A stretch of DNA of 64,000 nucleotides from Panicum virgatum. Lineage: Eukaryota; Streptophyta; Magnoliopsida; Poales; Poaceae. The stretch is taken from the NCBI RefSeq assembly GCF_016808335.1, contig NC_053147.1:68942960-69006959 (forward strand), written 5' to 3'. Shown in pieces: positions 22,101 to 32,737 of the stretch. The notes under the pieces are model-generated. The model saw nothing but the letters and a program-made list of their open reading frames with translations. It was not told the DNA's origin and did not search any database. The first letter of the stretch is position 1. Each line of letters opens with the position of its first letter. The translations under genes and the position numbers were made by a program.

Positions 22101-22824
22101 ATCTAGAGATGAGGTTGCTGCGAGATGTAGGGAAGTTCTTCACGCCCTTGAAAACCTTTGCAACCTCAAACATCTGCATATTGTTAGTTATGATGATCTT
22201 GTCAGAAGCTGCTTAGATGTATGGCGTTCAATCCCACTCCATCTCGAAAGCTTCCATGCAAAGGACCAATCCTGGTTCTCAAGGGTTCCAAAGTGCATTG
22301 GCCAGCTCCGTAGCCTCTATGACCTGGATCTCACTGTTAGGGAGGTGTTGGAGGATGATGTTGGAATGCTTTCACAGATGCCCTCCCTTATCCACCTGAA
22401 TCTGCACATCCGTGGAGCTCCTGAAGGTAAGATCAGCATTCCTGGAGGAAGTGGATTATTCCCTGTTCTGAAGCATTTTAGAGTCGTCTGTGGCAGGATA
22501 CCGTCCCTGACCTTTGAGGCAGGGACAATGACCAAACTCGAAAGGCTCGAGCTATGTTTCAATGCGAAGGGATGGGACAGGTACGGAGCTGCGCCTGCTG
22601 GCATCGAGCACCTACCAGGCCTCAAAGAAATCTCTGTATACATTGGGGAGGATGGTGCTAAGGAATCCGACCGAAGGGCTGCTGAGTCCGCGCTGAGGGA
22701 CACGGCTGACATGCACCCACGACGTCCTGTAGCCAACATCATGGTTGTAGGTGGTTGGTGGATATTTGATGAGCCTGAGGAGGACGGGAACAGAGGGAGT
22801 AGCAGCAGCAGCAGCAGCACCTGA
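19172..22824 (+). CDS. CC-NBS-LRR (NLR) disease resistance gene, one frameshift
   Basis: Intracellular immune receptor of the coiled-coil NLR class. Exon 1 is 19172-19998, the intron 19999-20766 (GT..AG, splitting an Arg codon), and exon 2 20767-22824. In order: N-terminal CC/Rx-like domain (about residues 10-140), P-loop GFGGLGKTT (about residue 200), kinase-2 YLIVIDDIWD directly after the intron, RNBS-B GSRVITTTR, GLPLAI, then CMLYLGIYPEDY and QWVAEGF, and an MHD-type VHDMM. LRRs follow with the usual LxxLxxLxL spacing, then an acidic and poly-Ser tail. The reading frame changes between about 21870 and 21893: the LETFDIAGTELN frame is closed by a stop at 21917-21919, while the -1 frame continues with PSDYINLGRLLHL through the remaining LRRs. 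Without the shift the protein would have about 960 residues. It may be a pseudogene, an assembly error, or truncated but functional; everything else looks intact. Confidence 0.9.
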
Positions 22825-22979
22825 TCAAGGCCAGGTACAAAGTCATGCATTTTGCCTCCTTTTATGAATCGCCAGCAGCATTTGATGGCCTAGGTCCCCG
22901 CGGCCTCCGCGCCATTGCTTGGGCTGTGGTTGTGGGCAGGACCATATCTCCGTTGAAGAAATCTGGATGCACGCATCTG
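22825..22979 (+). other. NLR 3' UTR region
   Basis: Sequence directly after the NLR stop codon. No gene is seen. A hAT MITE follows at 22980. Confidence 0.4.
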
Positions 22980-23121
22980 CAGGGGGTGGAGCTAGCTGTC
23001 CTGACCATATCATATCCCATAAACACTAGGATCTACAGTGTTAAAACAGTAATTTTACACTGAATTTGCTGAAGTTTATCGGGTCAGCTGACCCCGATAA
23101 ACACCCCTGGATCTGCCCCTG
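22980..23121. mobile_element. Small hAT MITE, 8-bp TSD, behind the NLR
   Basis: The 142-base element starts CAGGGGGTGGAGCTAG and ends CTGGATCTGCCCCTG, inverted termini of the common CAGGGGCGGATCCAG hAT type. CGCATCTG is duplicated exactly at both sides (22972-22979 and 23122-23129). An inner palindrome, TCGGGTCAGCTGACCCGA, lies near 23078-23095. It sits about 155 bases past the NLR stop codon and probably lies in the 3' UTR. Confidence 0.85.
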
Positions 23122-23129
23122 CGCATCTG

Positions 23130-23640
23130 GTGGTCGCCGATCGACTCCAGTCTTCTCCTTTCATGCACTACTATCAACTAGCTGTACTGTTCGTTTGAAA
23201 CTTGTCATTATTTTTCAATGCCGCTGGTTCTGATTCAATTTTCAGCATCACAGGCATGTGGTGTGGACTTGTTGAGTTAGGAATAATGATGGATGCTAAA
23301 GTGCTTTCTAGCTTGTCCAACAAAAACTTGAAGCTACTATCATGTATGAGTTATTTTTAAAAAAATAAAAACATCATGTATGACAGGTGACAGAGCTTCA
23401 CATTCAGTGTTCTCACAATTTGTATCTGAACTGTAGCATAGTTTCAGTTTTAGGCAGAATGATTTCAGGTTTTACATTCATGATAGCCCCTGTACTTGAC
23501 TACAGATTAGGCCACAACCTCGCTTGGCCACTGACACATTTGATGACCAATGAAATGATTCTGCTAACTTCTTTCCACATAAGTCGCAGCGAAAGGAAAA
23601 AAAACAGTGAAGCTGGGATTTGAGAGACCGAAAAGGCAAC
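23130..23640. other. Intergenic, nothing recognised
   Basis: AT-rich sequence without repeat ends or coding signals. It may contain the true polyadenylation region of the NLR. Confidence 0.4.
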
Positions 23641-25700
23641 CAGGAGCCTATGAAAAATTATCGCAATCGAAAGCACGGCTTAATATCCCAAGTACACACC
23701 CAACCCTAACGTCCTAGGTGAAGTGCATTGTAGCTATGGAGAAGCTACACCAACACAAAACAACATTATGAATAAGCGAGACAAATCGCGGAAGCAAACA
23801 TGCATAAGTAGTGTTAGAGAATGCACGGTATAACTCACCGGTTGATCCGACGTGTGTAAGATTGAACACGTCGGTTGAACCGGTGAGAAAGAGCCGGCAG
23901 CACAGGAAAAAACAACACCGGTTAATCCGATGAGTTCAACAAGAAACACTGGTGCAGTTGTCCAGAGAGGCTCCAAAACGGACCAACTGAACACCGGTTA
24001 AACCGACGAAATCAAATTCAAAACACCGGTGCTGTTGTCCAGAGAGATCCCAAAACAAACTATTCGTAACACCGGTTGATCCGACGTAGTGAAACTTCTA
24101 TACGCCGGTGCAACGAGTGAAGACACACATGTGGGGTCACTGGTGAAACTTCATCAGTTGATCCGATGCACATGAGGAGCTAATGCACCGGTGCAACCAA
24201 GCAGAAAGGCTAAAAACCCTAACACGCGAAAAACCAACTCACCGGTTGATCCGACGTAACATATCACAAACGTCGGTTTAACCGGTGACTGGAAAAACTC
24301 TGCATGTGCCCAGAAACGTTTTTTCAGCCTGTGTTTTTTGGAAAACTTGATGATTGGAGGATCAAATCAAGTCAAAAGAAGCTCAAAATTTGTAGACACG
24401 ATCACAAAAGACCTTGTGAACATATCTACGGAAGGAATCGATGAGTCACTCCATGATTTGAGAGGAATCGAGGAATTCCCGAGCAAGAACGGGGTTTTCT
24501 CAAGAACGCAAAAACATCATTTTGAAAGAGCTCGTGAATCCTGGGCGTTTTGTACTAAGTAAAGAGTGATGGATTCACCACAAAGAGCTCAGAGAAGAAC
24601 TACGATCTCGTGCTTCATGATCACACAAACGAAAACCAAAATTCGTCACAAACCAAGCACAAGACGTACGAAATTGAAACGAGATCAAAAGCCCCGAGGG
24701 CACAAGAAGGGAAGGGCCTCCTTTCCCATTCAATTTCAGTACACAAGCCTAACAATCCATGGCTAAATTCTCATCCTAGAGAAGGGAGGAGAAGAACAGA
24801 CAGAGAGAGAGAAGGCAGCGACAGGGAGGGGGCGCTCGTCTGGCCTCCAGGGAAAAGGCGGCCCCTCTCTGCTGGCCTCCCATTCTCTTTTTATCCTCCT
24901 AACCTCCCTCTAAAGACTAAAATACCCCCAAGAGCTGAAATTAAACTAGAAGGCCCATAGGGGCAAAACCGGAAGAAGATACAAGGACTCATCCGACGTC
25001 CAAGGTTCTTTCTTCGAGTCGAAGTCTTCTCTGCGATGCCGCCGTGGGGATGAAGATCCGGTCCGCAGTTTTGGAGGGTCCACGAAACCCGGGTAGGTGG
25101 CCGGTTTTGAGAAAACCGCCAAAACTCCACGCGCGGGAAGATTCCTGCCTCCATGCCGTGGCCTTGGACGCCATTCCCGCCTCGGCCTTCTGACGGTCCT
25201 AGACGCCGCCCGACGCCCGTCACCTCCTCGCTCGCAGCGAGGCCCTAGACGCCGTCGACGCCCGTTCCTCCGGCAGTCCCGAGACCGACGCCCGTGCCTC
25301 CACGACTTGGCGTCTTCAATCGCCGTCCGCCAACTTGGTTTTGTGGTGCAAACCAAGAAACCCGCCATCCACCGGTGCTTGCTCCCTCGATCCAGGAGTG
25401 GACGCCACAGCTGCCGCCCGGCCCGAGCTCCGGTCCCGGCTGCCCTTCACCGCCGTCCACCGCACGGTCCATCGGCCACAGCACCTCCACGGCAGCTCTC
25501 CGTCGACACTCGACGCCCGTGTACCTGCAACCAAAACCAAGCACACGATCACACCGCACGGTTGACAATTCACTCATCACAGATAGGAGAAGGTACTCAA
25601 CATTCCTCAGGATTGATTTCAAGAACGATCGATGTAGTACTTTTGTGTGAATCATTATGTTGGTAGTGAGGTAGAAGAATAATTTCGGGATTCATCCATA
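23641..25700. mobile_element. LTR-retrotransposon debris (copia/SIRE-like LTR suspected)
   Basis: The block starts with an array of CACCGGTTGATCCGACG motifs (23836-24287). It passes through a purine-rich stretch and a TATA-like CTTTTTATCC (about 24888) into a GC-rich part with repeated GACGCCCGT and a TTGTGGTGCAAACCAAG segment (about 25340), features I associate with large grass copia LTRs. No TG/CA borders, primer-binding site or coding domains can be fixed. Overlapping open frames on both strands in 24900-25660 are composition effects. Family assignment is inference. Confidence 0.35.
23836..24287. repeat. Array of CACCGGTTgATCCGACG motifs ending in hairpins
   Basis: CACCGGTT(G/A)ATCCGA(C/T)G or close variants occur at about 23836, 23921, 23992, 24071, 24151 and 24240, interleaved with CACCGGTG or ACTGGTG. 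The first and last copies are followed after 10-14 bases by the inverse (ACGTCGGTTGAACCGGTG and ACGTCGGTTTAACCGGTG), so the array is bounded by hairpins at 23836-23885 and 24240-24287. GCAGTTGTCCAGAGAGGCTCC / GCTGTTGTCCAGAGAGATCCC is a longer repeat inside the array. Confidence 0.7.
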
Positions 25701-25795
25701 TTACACGCAATGTGTTTCTTCTCCTGCCTTCCTGCTGCAATGATGTTTGACAGCATTTACTGGAAATCTTCAGGAGTTGCCTGACAGGTTGATGT

Positions 25796-26172
25796 TGTGA
25801 CATCCCAGCCTTGTTAAGTGGGCCAGTGGGCCAAATTGAATAGTGTTGGACCGCTGGCACTGTAGCAGGAGGCATTACTATAGCTCGGGTACTGCAGACG
25901 ATTTGGGACGGGCCTAATATCGGTACTGTAGCACGCCGGTTACTGTAGCTGTGCGGGACACTGTTCACCCGAGGCTTAGTCACATATCGGTTACCGATAC
26001 TGAGGTAGATCAGCTTAAATAGCTGAGCCTGGGAAGGCTATTAACTCCGGTTGTAATTTTTTGCGCGAAACGAGGACGAAGGCGTAAGAGAATTAATTAG
26101 CAGGTGTGGTTCACTCAACGTGTAGAATGGATATTAGCCGTTATCTCCGTTATCTCGGGCCAGGACGTTACA
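25796..26172 (+). repeat. TRIM 5' LTR
   Basis: 377 bases from TGTGACATCC to GACGTTACA. The sequence GCTTAAATAGCTGAGCC (about 26012) contains the best TATA-like box. It carries a longer TAGCTCGGGTACTGCAG segment than the 3' LTR. Confidence 0.9.
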
Positions 26173-26173
26173 G

Positions 26174-26185
26174 TGGTATCAGAGC
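26174..26185 (+). other. TRIM primer-binding site (tRNA-iMet)
   Basis: TGGTATCAGAGC begins two bases after the 5' LTR end and is the standard plant primer-binding site for minus-strand synthesis. Confidence 0.9.
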
Positions 26186-26412
26186 CGACTCTCGCGGTTT
26201 CACGGGTAGGTGTGGGTCACGGGCCCAGCATGTACATGGGCGTGTGGCGGGTCAGTGCGCGGGTACCTGCGAAGCGCCGTTGGCACTGAACGCACGGACG
26301 TGTACATGTGTTGATTGGCACTAGGACATACAGTCGTGGCTAAGAGAGGAGATTCTGTTCTTGTTCCATATGGGTAAGCTGGTTCGATGCCTCGACGTCC
26401 TAAGGGGGTGTA

Positions 26413-26766
26413 TGTGACATCCCAGCCTTGTTAAGTGGGCCAGTGGGCCAAATTGAATAGTATTTGGATGAGGTACTGTAGCAGGTGCCATTACTGTAGC
26501 CGAATTGGGATGGGCTTAATATCGGGTACTGTAGCACGGCGGTTACTGTACCAGCGCAGGACACTGTTCACCCCCCAGGCTTAGTCCATATCAGTTACCG
26601 ATACTGAGGTAGACCAGCTTAAATAGCTGAGCCTGGGAAGGCTATTAACTCCGGTTGCAACTTTTTGCGCGAAGCGAGGACGAAAGCACAAGAAAATTAA
26701 TTAGTAGGTGTGGTTCACTCAACGTGTAAAATGGATCTTACCCGTTATCCCGGCCGGGACGTTACA
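26413..26766 (+). repeat. TRIM 3' LTR
   Basis: 354 bases, about 23 shorter than the 5' LTR through several small indels, with further substitutions. This indicates insertion long enough ago for clear divergence. Confidence 0.9.
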
Positions 26767-26771
26767 GATGT

Positions 26772-28139
26772 CTGATGGTTTCCAACACCAGCAGACACCA
26801 GAATTGCTTCCGGAATAGACTCCAAATCCTCATCTTCAGACTTGTGTTGATCCAGTCCATTCTATCCGTGCCTGCCACAAAATTGCTAGCTGTATAGACT
26901 GCAAATCTATGCTGCGATATGCTGCGATGTGACTAAAGTTTTGATTTGAAAGTGAAGGATAAAAAAAGGACAAAAAAAAAGGATGTCCAATTCTACTCTC
27001 TGATGATGCCCAAGTCTAAAAGACCCCAAAATTGCTCACTGCTCAGTTAATTATTCAGTCCATCCCATCGGTTGATATCTTCAGCAGTTTCCTGACAGAT
27101 TGAAGAACCCTCCTGTCTGGTGTTCAAGCCCGAGTATCTGACAGGTCACAGAATTGCTCGCTGTATAGACTGCAAATCTATGCTGCGATGTGACTAGAGT
27201 TTTTATGTGACAGGAAGGGATGATGATCCCCTGGCGGCCATGGATTCGAATGGTTACATCAGTTTGTTGGTTGCTGCGTGTGACACAGCGTGGAGGCCGG
27301 CACCGGCACGAAGCTGGACGCGCGCGGCGAGGAAGACGAGGCCAGGCGAGGTGCGCAGCGTAGCTCGCGCCGCCCGCCGAACGCAGCGCATGAAGCGGGG
27401 CGGCGGAGGGGGGCCGTCCATCGGCAGCGGGGAAATACGCTGGTGAACGGCCGGCGGGCCTTTCACGTCACGGTCTCGTTGCCGGAGACGACGCCGAGCG
27501 CCGCGGTGGCGGAACGCGAGAGCGCGCCCGCCGACGTGCGCTCCAGCACACAGGAGGTCGGGGTTGGACGGTATCTAGCTCATTTACCGTCCGCAACGTC
27601 GGGTCATCAGGACCGGGGCCTATAGCAGCGATTGCTCATTTCATTTCATTTTTAATTTTAATTCCAACACGACATCAACAAATTTGTTTTGTCCCCAATT
27701 TTCTCTGTTTTTTTCATTCTACTAGTCTTCTCGGGCAAATGAACAAACCTTTACAGATCCAGAAACAAAATCCTATTGACGGCACTTTACAAATCATGCG
27801 GCGGAGGCCCGAATAAAGAAATTATCTGCAGGGAGTTGTGCCTGAATGCTGAAGAGGCAAATTATGCCCGAGTCTGACAGGCAACGCAAGGAATATTTGT
27901 TAGAATATTTAACAAAAAATCACAGGAAGAGCAAAGTGAGCAATTTTGATTGTTAGCTGAGGACCCTATTTTTTCAATTTATGACTCTGAAAACTACTAA
28001 CATGTGGCCATCTTAATCGACCGTCTAGCAGCAGGAATTATAATCAGCATTGATGTGGTTACGATGCATATTAGTATTACCATGATACATAGTAGAACGT
28101 TATCCAGGGCACAAATTATATAAGTCACGCAACATTACA

Positions 28140-28140
<1 letters not shown>
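26772..28140. repeat. Intergenic with local duplications; GC-rich island
   Basis: CTGTATAGACTGCAAATCTATGCTGCGAT with a following GTGACTA occurs at about 26890 and 27160. The neighbouring TCTTCAGCAGTTTCCTGACAG (27078) resembles 25768-25788, the sequence into which the TRIM inserted, so the TRIM target was itself one unit of a diverged local repeat. 27280-27600 is GC-rich with opposing open frames and no recognisable domain. The rest holds nothing I can name. Confidence 0.4.

Positions 28141-28141
<1 letters not shown>

Positions 28142-28222
<81 letters not shown>
28142..28222. repeat. Compound microsatellite (TA)n(GA)n
   Basis: Uninterrupted TA dinucleotides (28142-28178) pass directly into GA dinucleotides (28179-28222). 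Confidence 0.98.
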
Positions 28223-28223
<1 letters not shown>

Positions 28224-28644
28224 GGTATATGTTAATGGGAAGTATAGTGTCCTGTACAACAATTTGTGTAGAGTCAGCTTCATGGGTCCACCTCCAAAAA
28301 AACGAGAAAGCAGAGATCCCAACCCACAAAACGGCATAAATCTTGACAACCCTGTTGACCTCGCTTTTAAACTTTTCCAGATCCTTGCCACGTTGCCTTT
28401 CAAAAGGGAAACAGAAAAAAAAAAGGAGAAGAAGAATCAAATGTCAGCTGGACATATTAATGTGAGTCAAATCATCGGGATATTCCTGAGATCCTAGCTA
28501 GGGGTAAATGCAAACAACACATGTTGCATAGACATCATTAACAGGTTGAAGAAGCCTATTTCTGCCGGAAGATGTGAACTCAGCTTCAGCTCAGATGATG
28601 TGCACAGGTTCAGCAGACGCCCGAACGGCAGCGCAGGGCGGATG

Positions 28645-28748
28645 AGTCTCTGCTGACTTAAGTCAGCGGGACTCGGGCCACTGACGTGTGGGCTCCACAT
28701 GAGCGTGGCCCACACGTCAGCCACAGTGTTCCGCTGACTTAAAGTAAG
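28645..28748. repeat. Imperfect inverted repeat with perfect 13-bp core
   Basis: CTGACGTGTGGGC and GCCCACACGTCAG form a perfect 13-bp stem around a 14-base loop. Outward the pairing continues less perfectly (GCTGACTTAAGTCAGCGG against CCGCTGACTTAAAGTAAGC). The arms are about 42 bases in total. It may be a tiny MITE or a small-RNA hairpin; no target duplication is apparent. Confidence 0.7.
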
Positions 28749-28749
28749 C

Positions 28750-29548
28750 GGATCCGGTTCCGCGGAGGGCAGTAGCCGCAACGCCCCACGTCCCCATAGG
28801 TGGAGGAGACCTATGGCTATTAGATTGCAGACGAGGCGACCGGCGGCTCAGACTTCCTCCTCCTCGTTCCTCTGCATCGTCGTGGGTTTAAACTCTCCGT
28901 CTCTGTGGGCCGAAACAGTTTTCTTTTTTTTTTGTGTGTCAACACGTATATTGATTTTGTTTTTGTTTGTTTGTTTGGGCGAGGCTTCAGATCTCGAAGA
29001 ATGATGCACAGGAAGTGGAAACTCAGCTACAATCTCTTCTCTGTCGTGTACCATACGTACTGCACATTTTAAATTTAAATGTCCGCGTTGTACTTTCTAG
29101 TTGTGAACTTATGGTTCGCCAGCAGCCAGGGCTTTTATAGCATGTGCATACAACTAAAACGAGGAGTCCTCAGACAACTGAAATCAGCAGTAGTAAGCAT
29201 TTAGCTATCAAAGTTCAATCAGCAAAGTATAACAACTTAAGAAACGTAACGTTTGGCATGGGATCAATCAGAAAAAGGTGACGTACGTGTGTTATACACT
29301 GTTCCTGAGGTCTACTACTCTATGGAACAACCAACAATCTGCTTCTAACTCAGAAAAAAAATGTATTGGATGCTGTTTATAACAAATTTCTAGATAGACA
29401 CATGGGCTTCATTATTCCTTGCTAACCATCACGGCAGTGGCAATGGTAACTGAAACAGAAAAGTAGCAAGCCCACTCGACGGCCTTGACCCCTCCTGAGA
29501 TCCACTTGATCCCTCTCCTAACAAAGAACAGTGGAGACACGTATCAGG
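28750..29548. other. Intergenic, nothing recognised
   Basis: No coding domain, RNA gene or repeat ends are visible. GGTGGAGGAGACCTATGGC near 28800 may be a gene-derived scrap. Confidence 0.35.
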
Positions 29549-29811
29549 AACAACTCCAGCAATGGCCCCCAAATTATAGCCCTCATATAGTCTTTAGGAG
29601 CCGACCCCATCTCACAGTCTCCAAATAATACATTCAAGTCATGCAAGAGCCTCCATATTTCAGCCCCCATCCATCTAGCAAGAGACTGTTGAGTGGAGCC
29701 TACGGATGGAGGGCTCCCTAGAGATCTCCCAGGTCTAGGGTGTGGAAGGGGAGATTTGGAGGTCTCCCTAATTTAGGGACTCAAGTAGAGGGGCTGCTGG
29801 AGTTATTTTTC
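29549..29811. mobile_element. MITE with ACTCCAGCA termini
   Basis: Left AACTCCAGCAATGGCCCCC and right GGGGCTGCTGGAGTT are inverted termini. The interior has several AGGGAG/CTCCCT palindromic motifs (GAGGGCTCCC, GGAGGTCTCCC). A further TCTGCTGGAGTTGCTC copy of the terminus lies at about 29856. The target duplication cannot be fixed. Confidence 0.6.
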
Positions 29812-30395
29812 TTGACTCAATCCTTCAAATTTCGGATAAAGAGCTTGATAGAGGATCTGCTGGAGTTGCTCGAAAGAAGCAAGCGCCTCTAGTAACTTGT
29901 TCTTGTCTCTTGGCTCTTTTCAGTATGTCTCGAGCAGATTCCACGTCATATGGGACCCTCTGTATTGCGGTGCCATTGCAGAATTCATTCAGAAAAAGGG
30001 GGAAAAGAATACAGTAGAAAGTAAGCTAAATACAGTAGGACAAAACAACCCGGCATGACGATAAGGAATTCAAACAGCGCTAGCAATGTTATCTTTGTAT
30101 TGTATGCACACATTTGGAAGAGCAACCAAAAACTAGACGGGAGGGGCGAACAGGCCAACCTGATTGCTGAAGGTGCCGAGAAAACGAGAGGCCGCTGCCG
30201 CCGGCGGCCGAACGGCGGCGGAGGGCAGAAGCCGCAGGTCCCCACGCCCCCGTCGCCATGCTGCTGCGAAGCGCTGCCATAGGAATTAGGAATTTTATTT
30301 AGGACAGGCGGCGGAGACCTAGCAGCAGATTGCGGAATTGGGTTTGGGTTTAAAGCTTATTATTAAACAGGCCGAGCCCTACACGAACGCTTCGT
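29812..30395. other. Intergenic, nothing recognised
   Basis: Mixed AT-rich and GC-rich sequence, without a feature I can support. Confidence 0.35.
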
Positions 30396-30396
30396 C

Positions 30397-30541
30397 GTAC
30401 GTCTTGTTCGGCTGGGAGATTCAGCCAGCCACAACAGTATTTTCCTCTCACGCCAAATCAGCTAGCCAGCCAGCCAACCAACAGTGTTTTCCTCTCACGC
30501 CAAATCAGCCAGCCATCCAGCCAGCCAGCCAGCCGAACAAG
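30397..30541. mobile_element. MITE with CTTGTTCGGCTGG termini and internal 50-bp duplication
   Basis: CTTGTTCGGCTGG on the left and CCAGCCGAACAAG on the right are perfect inverted termini. Inside, CAGT(A/G)TTTTCCTCTCACGCCAAATCAGC followed by AGCC repeats occurs twice in tandem (about 30437 and 30481). Confidence 0.75.
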
Positions 30542-31636
30542 GCGGTAGTCTCCGTCCCCCGCCGCGCAGGCCTTGTGGGCCCAAATGGTGTGTTTGCTCA
30601 TGGTTTCCTATGATGACGTGGCGTAAGGAGGATGATTTTGTCTGCAAACTTCTCAAACTGGGTTTCTCTCATGGACGCAAGCAAATTTGAGCTCTTTTCT
30701 TGTTTTGTTTGCCGATTGTTATATAAATCACTCCATCCGTCGTCAGAAAATAAATGATAAACTACTGCACAGATAAGATGCTAGATACTGAATGAAATGA
30801 TGAAGGTAGAAATTCTCTTAAGTATAACCTGTACTTTGAATATGATCCGACAGACGGGTTTGTTAGTCAGAGCAAGCAGGGCAAGGTTGTCAGGGCATGA
30901 TAAAACAAATTGGGCGTCAAGCAGAGGGCATTCTAGAAAGGGCTAGCTAGTTGGGTGGCTGCAAAGGCCAAATTGACCTGCCACCACCTTCTCAACTCAA
31001 CTCTGTCTGATGAGAGAGAGAGAGGCACGGATTGCAGGGCCGGTGTGCAAAAGTTGAACAATTCTTCTCCTCTTTGTGCGTTCAACAGCAACGTTCACAA
31101 ATGAAAACGGGTCTTCGCGATGACCGTGGATGGCACATTCCAATGAGAACCCTGCAGTTCAATTGATTTCCACCAACCAATCAGCGCGTTGCTGACTCTG
31201 ACCATTTACTTTCTCTGAGTTTCTAGAAAGGCTTTGTCCGAGTTTGTGGAGCAGGTAAACCTAGAGCACTCCTAATTTCAAGAGAAATTTTAAACGCGCA
31301 ATTACAAAGTAAATGCGCAGTTCTGAATAAGGGGTATGTTTCGAATCAATGCTATTTCCAGTACTACATTTCCAGTACTGATCGCGTACTACGATCAGTG
31401 TAATATGGCTGACGCCATCTTCAGCTCTGGAAGAAGCCATGCCAAGCTGGTCAGAGGTCCAAGAATGAAGAATTCGAGTCGTGTTCATATAGTCGACGGA
31501 TGCACTGGTCGTCAAAGAACACGTATGCAATTACGCAATAAGTTGGGACCAAACTAGAAAAAGAGCCCCTCTGTTATTTGCTTCGGCATTAATCCGAAAG
31601 GAACACGGGGGAGACGAGGAGCCAACACGGCACGCC
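30542..31636. other. Upstream intergenic region of the RAB5 gene
   Basis: No gene or repeat with clear ends. TGACTCTGACC and other short boxes are present, but none is specific enough to call. Confidence 0.35.
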
Positions 31637-31650
31637 AAACCAAAACCGCA

Positions 31651-32551
31651 GGGGATTCGGTCGTCTCTCCAATCTTATCCATTCCTGCTACAGTTGAGTA
31701 AGGCGAACAGCGGCGACTTCGTGCTCCTGCCGGCGGGAGCGCCGGTTCCCCATGCCTCCGGTGGCCCTCGTGGCCCCGGATGCGTGGAGAGTCCGCGTCT
31801 CTTTGCCCGGCAGTGTAGATTAGGTCCTAGTTCTTCTAGGTGTGTGTTTCCAGGCGGCGACGACGAGACGGGGGCGGCGCCGTCGCCATGGAATAAGTCC
31901 CTCCGATCTCGTCTCCGTCTTGCTGGCGTTTACTCCGACGCCAACGAGGGATTTGTGAGGGCGGAGTTCACCGGAGCCGGAGGTCTCGCAGAGGTGAGGT
32001 TCTTCCTGGATCTTGGTTTCTCCGATGCAGGAGTCTGCTCCTCGGTGTTTCAACCAAGCATGGTGGGGATGTCGATGGAGCGATGCAGAAGGACAGTTGT
32101 GGGGATTGAGGATGGAAGGTTGGTGGACTTGGGCTTCTACCTTGCTGCTTGCTGGTGTTGTGCTCAAGTTCATGGTCGGAGAAGTATGGGGTGCGTCCCC
32201 GGCCGAAGCTCCTCTACTGTTTTTTGCTTATGCGGCTCGTTTCAAAGCATCTGTGCGATGGTACTTCTTACGACCTTGGTGTCCTCGCTATGGCTCCCCT
32301 GCTCCGGTGTTGGCCTGGCCAACAATGGAGGACGACGGAGGCAGCAGCAGAAAGTGGATGTGGAGAGCACAAAAGATCTTTGGGACCTCATTGTAATTTT
32401 TCTTTTGTGCAAGGTCTTTTGTGTAAGTTGGTGTGTACACCTGTCCTCTCTGTATGTTTCTAGAGTGTACCTGTATTTGGTCTGCCTTGTGTACGTGTTT
32501 GCTCTCGTATAATACAGGTCCGTATGCGGTTGCATACGTTTCAAAAAAAAA
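31651..32551 (+). mobile_element. Retroposon B, full-length, 14-bp TSD, in RAB5 5' region
   Basis: The 901-base element starts GGGGATTCGGTC and ends in a 12-base A run. AAACCAAAACCGCA is duplicated at both flanks (31637-31650 and 32552-32565). Poly(A) plus a variable 14-bp duplication identify target-primed reverse transcription. Its start shares a CCTGCTACAGT..AG..CAGCGG block with the 5' ends of the elements ending near 37362 and, more weakly, 43347, so it is a family member rather than a random cDNA. A 272-codon open frame spans it but shows no domain. It lies about 186 bases upstream of the RAB5 start codon, at or inside the 5' UTR. Confidence 0.85.
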
Positions 32552-32737
32552 AAACCAAAACCGCACAGGACGCCAGGAGCTCCGCGTCCCAAATTTCTTC
32601 TGCAAGAGCAAGGCCGACAAGAGTTTGTTCCCGGAATCTCTCGCTCGCGTGCGCGTGATTTGATCCCCAACCACCCGAGCCCCTCTCCCTCTCGCTCCGG
32701 CGGTCGGTTCCTTCGATCCCAAACAGTGATCCGCTCG

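Larger units (their letters stand above)
25796..26766 (+). mobile_element. Complete TRIM-type retrotransposon, TSD GATGT
   Basis: Two LTRs (25796-26172 and 26413-26766), both TGTGACATCCCAGCC...GACGTTACA, enclose only 240 bases. After the first LTR lies TGGTATCAGAGC (26174-26185), complementary to the 3' end of initiator tRNA-Met. Before the second LTR is a purine tract (AAGGGGG). GATGT is duplicated at both flanks (25791-25795 and 26767-26771). A total length of 971 bases, all cis signals and no coding capacity fit the TRIM class, mobilised by an unknown autonomous partner. Confidence 0.93.

Noticed and set aside
24946..25666. Several open frames of 110-190 codons on both strands
   Set aside because: They overlap each other in a GC-rich repeat-derived segment, with repeated GACGCC units and no domain. 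Treated as LTR-like debris.
28125..28440. Open frames with Ser-Leu and Ile-Tyr repeats
   Set aside because: They are translations of the (TA)n(GA)n microsatellite.
31694..32512. 272-codon open frame upstream of RAB5
   Set aside because: It lies entirely inside a poly(A) retroposon defined by a 14-bp target duplication. No domain is recognisable and other frames overlap it.
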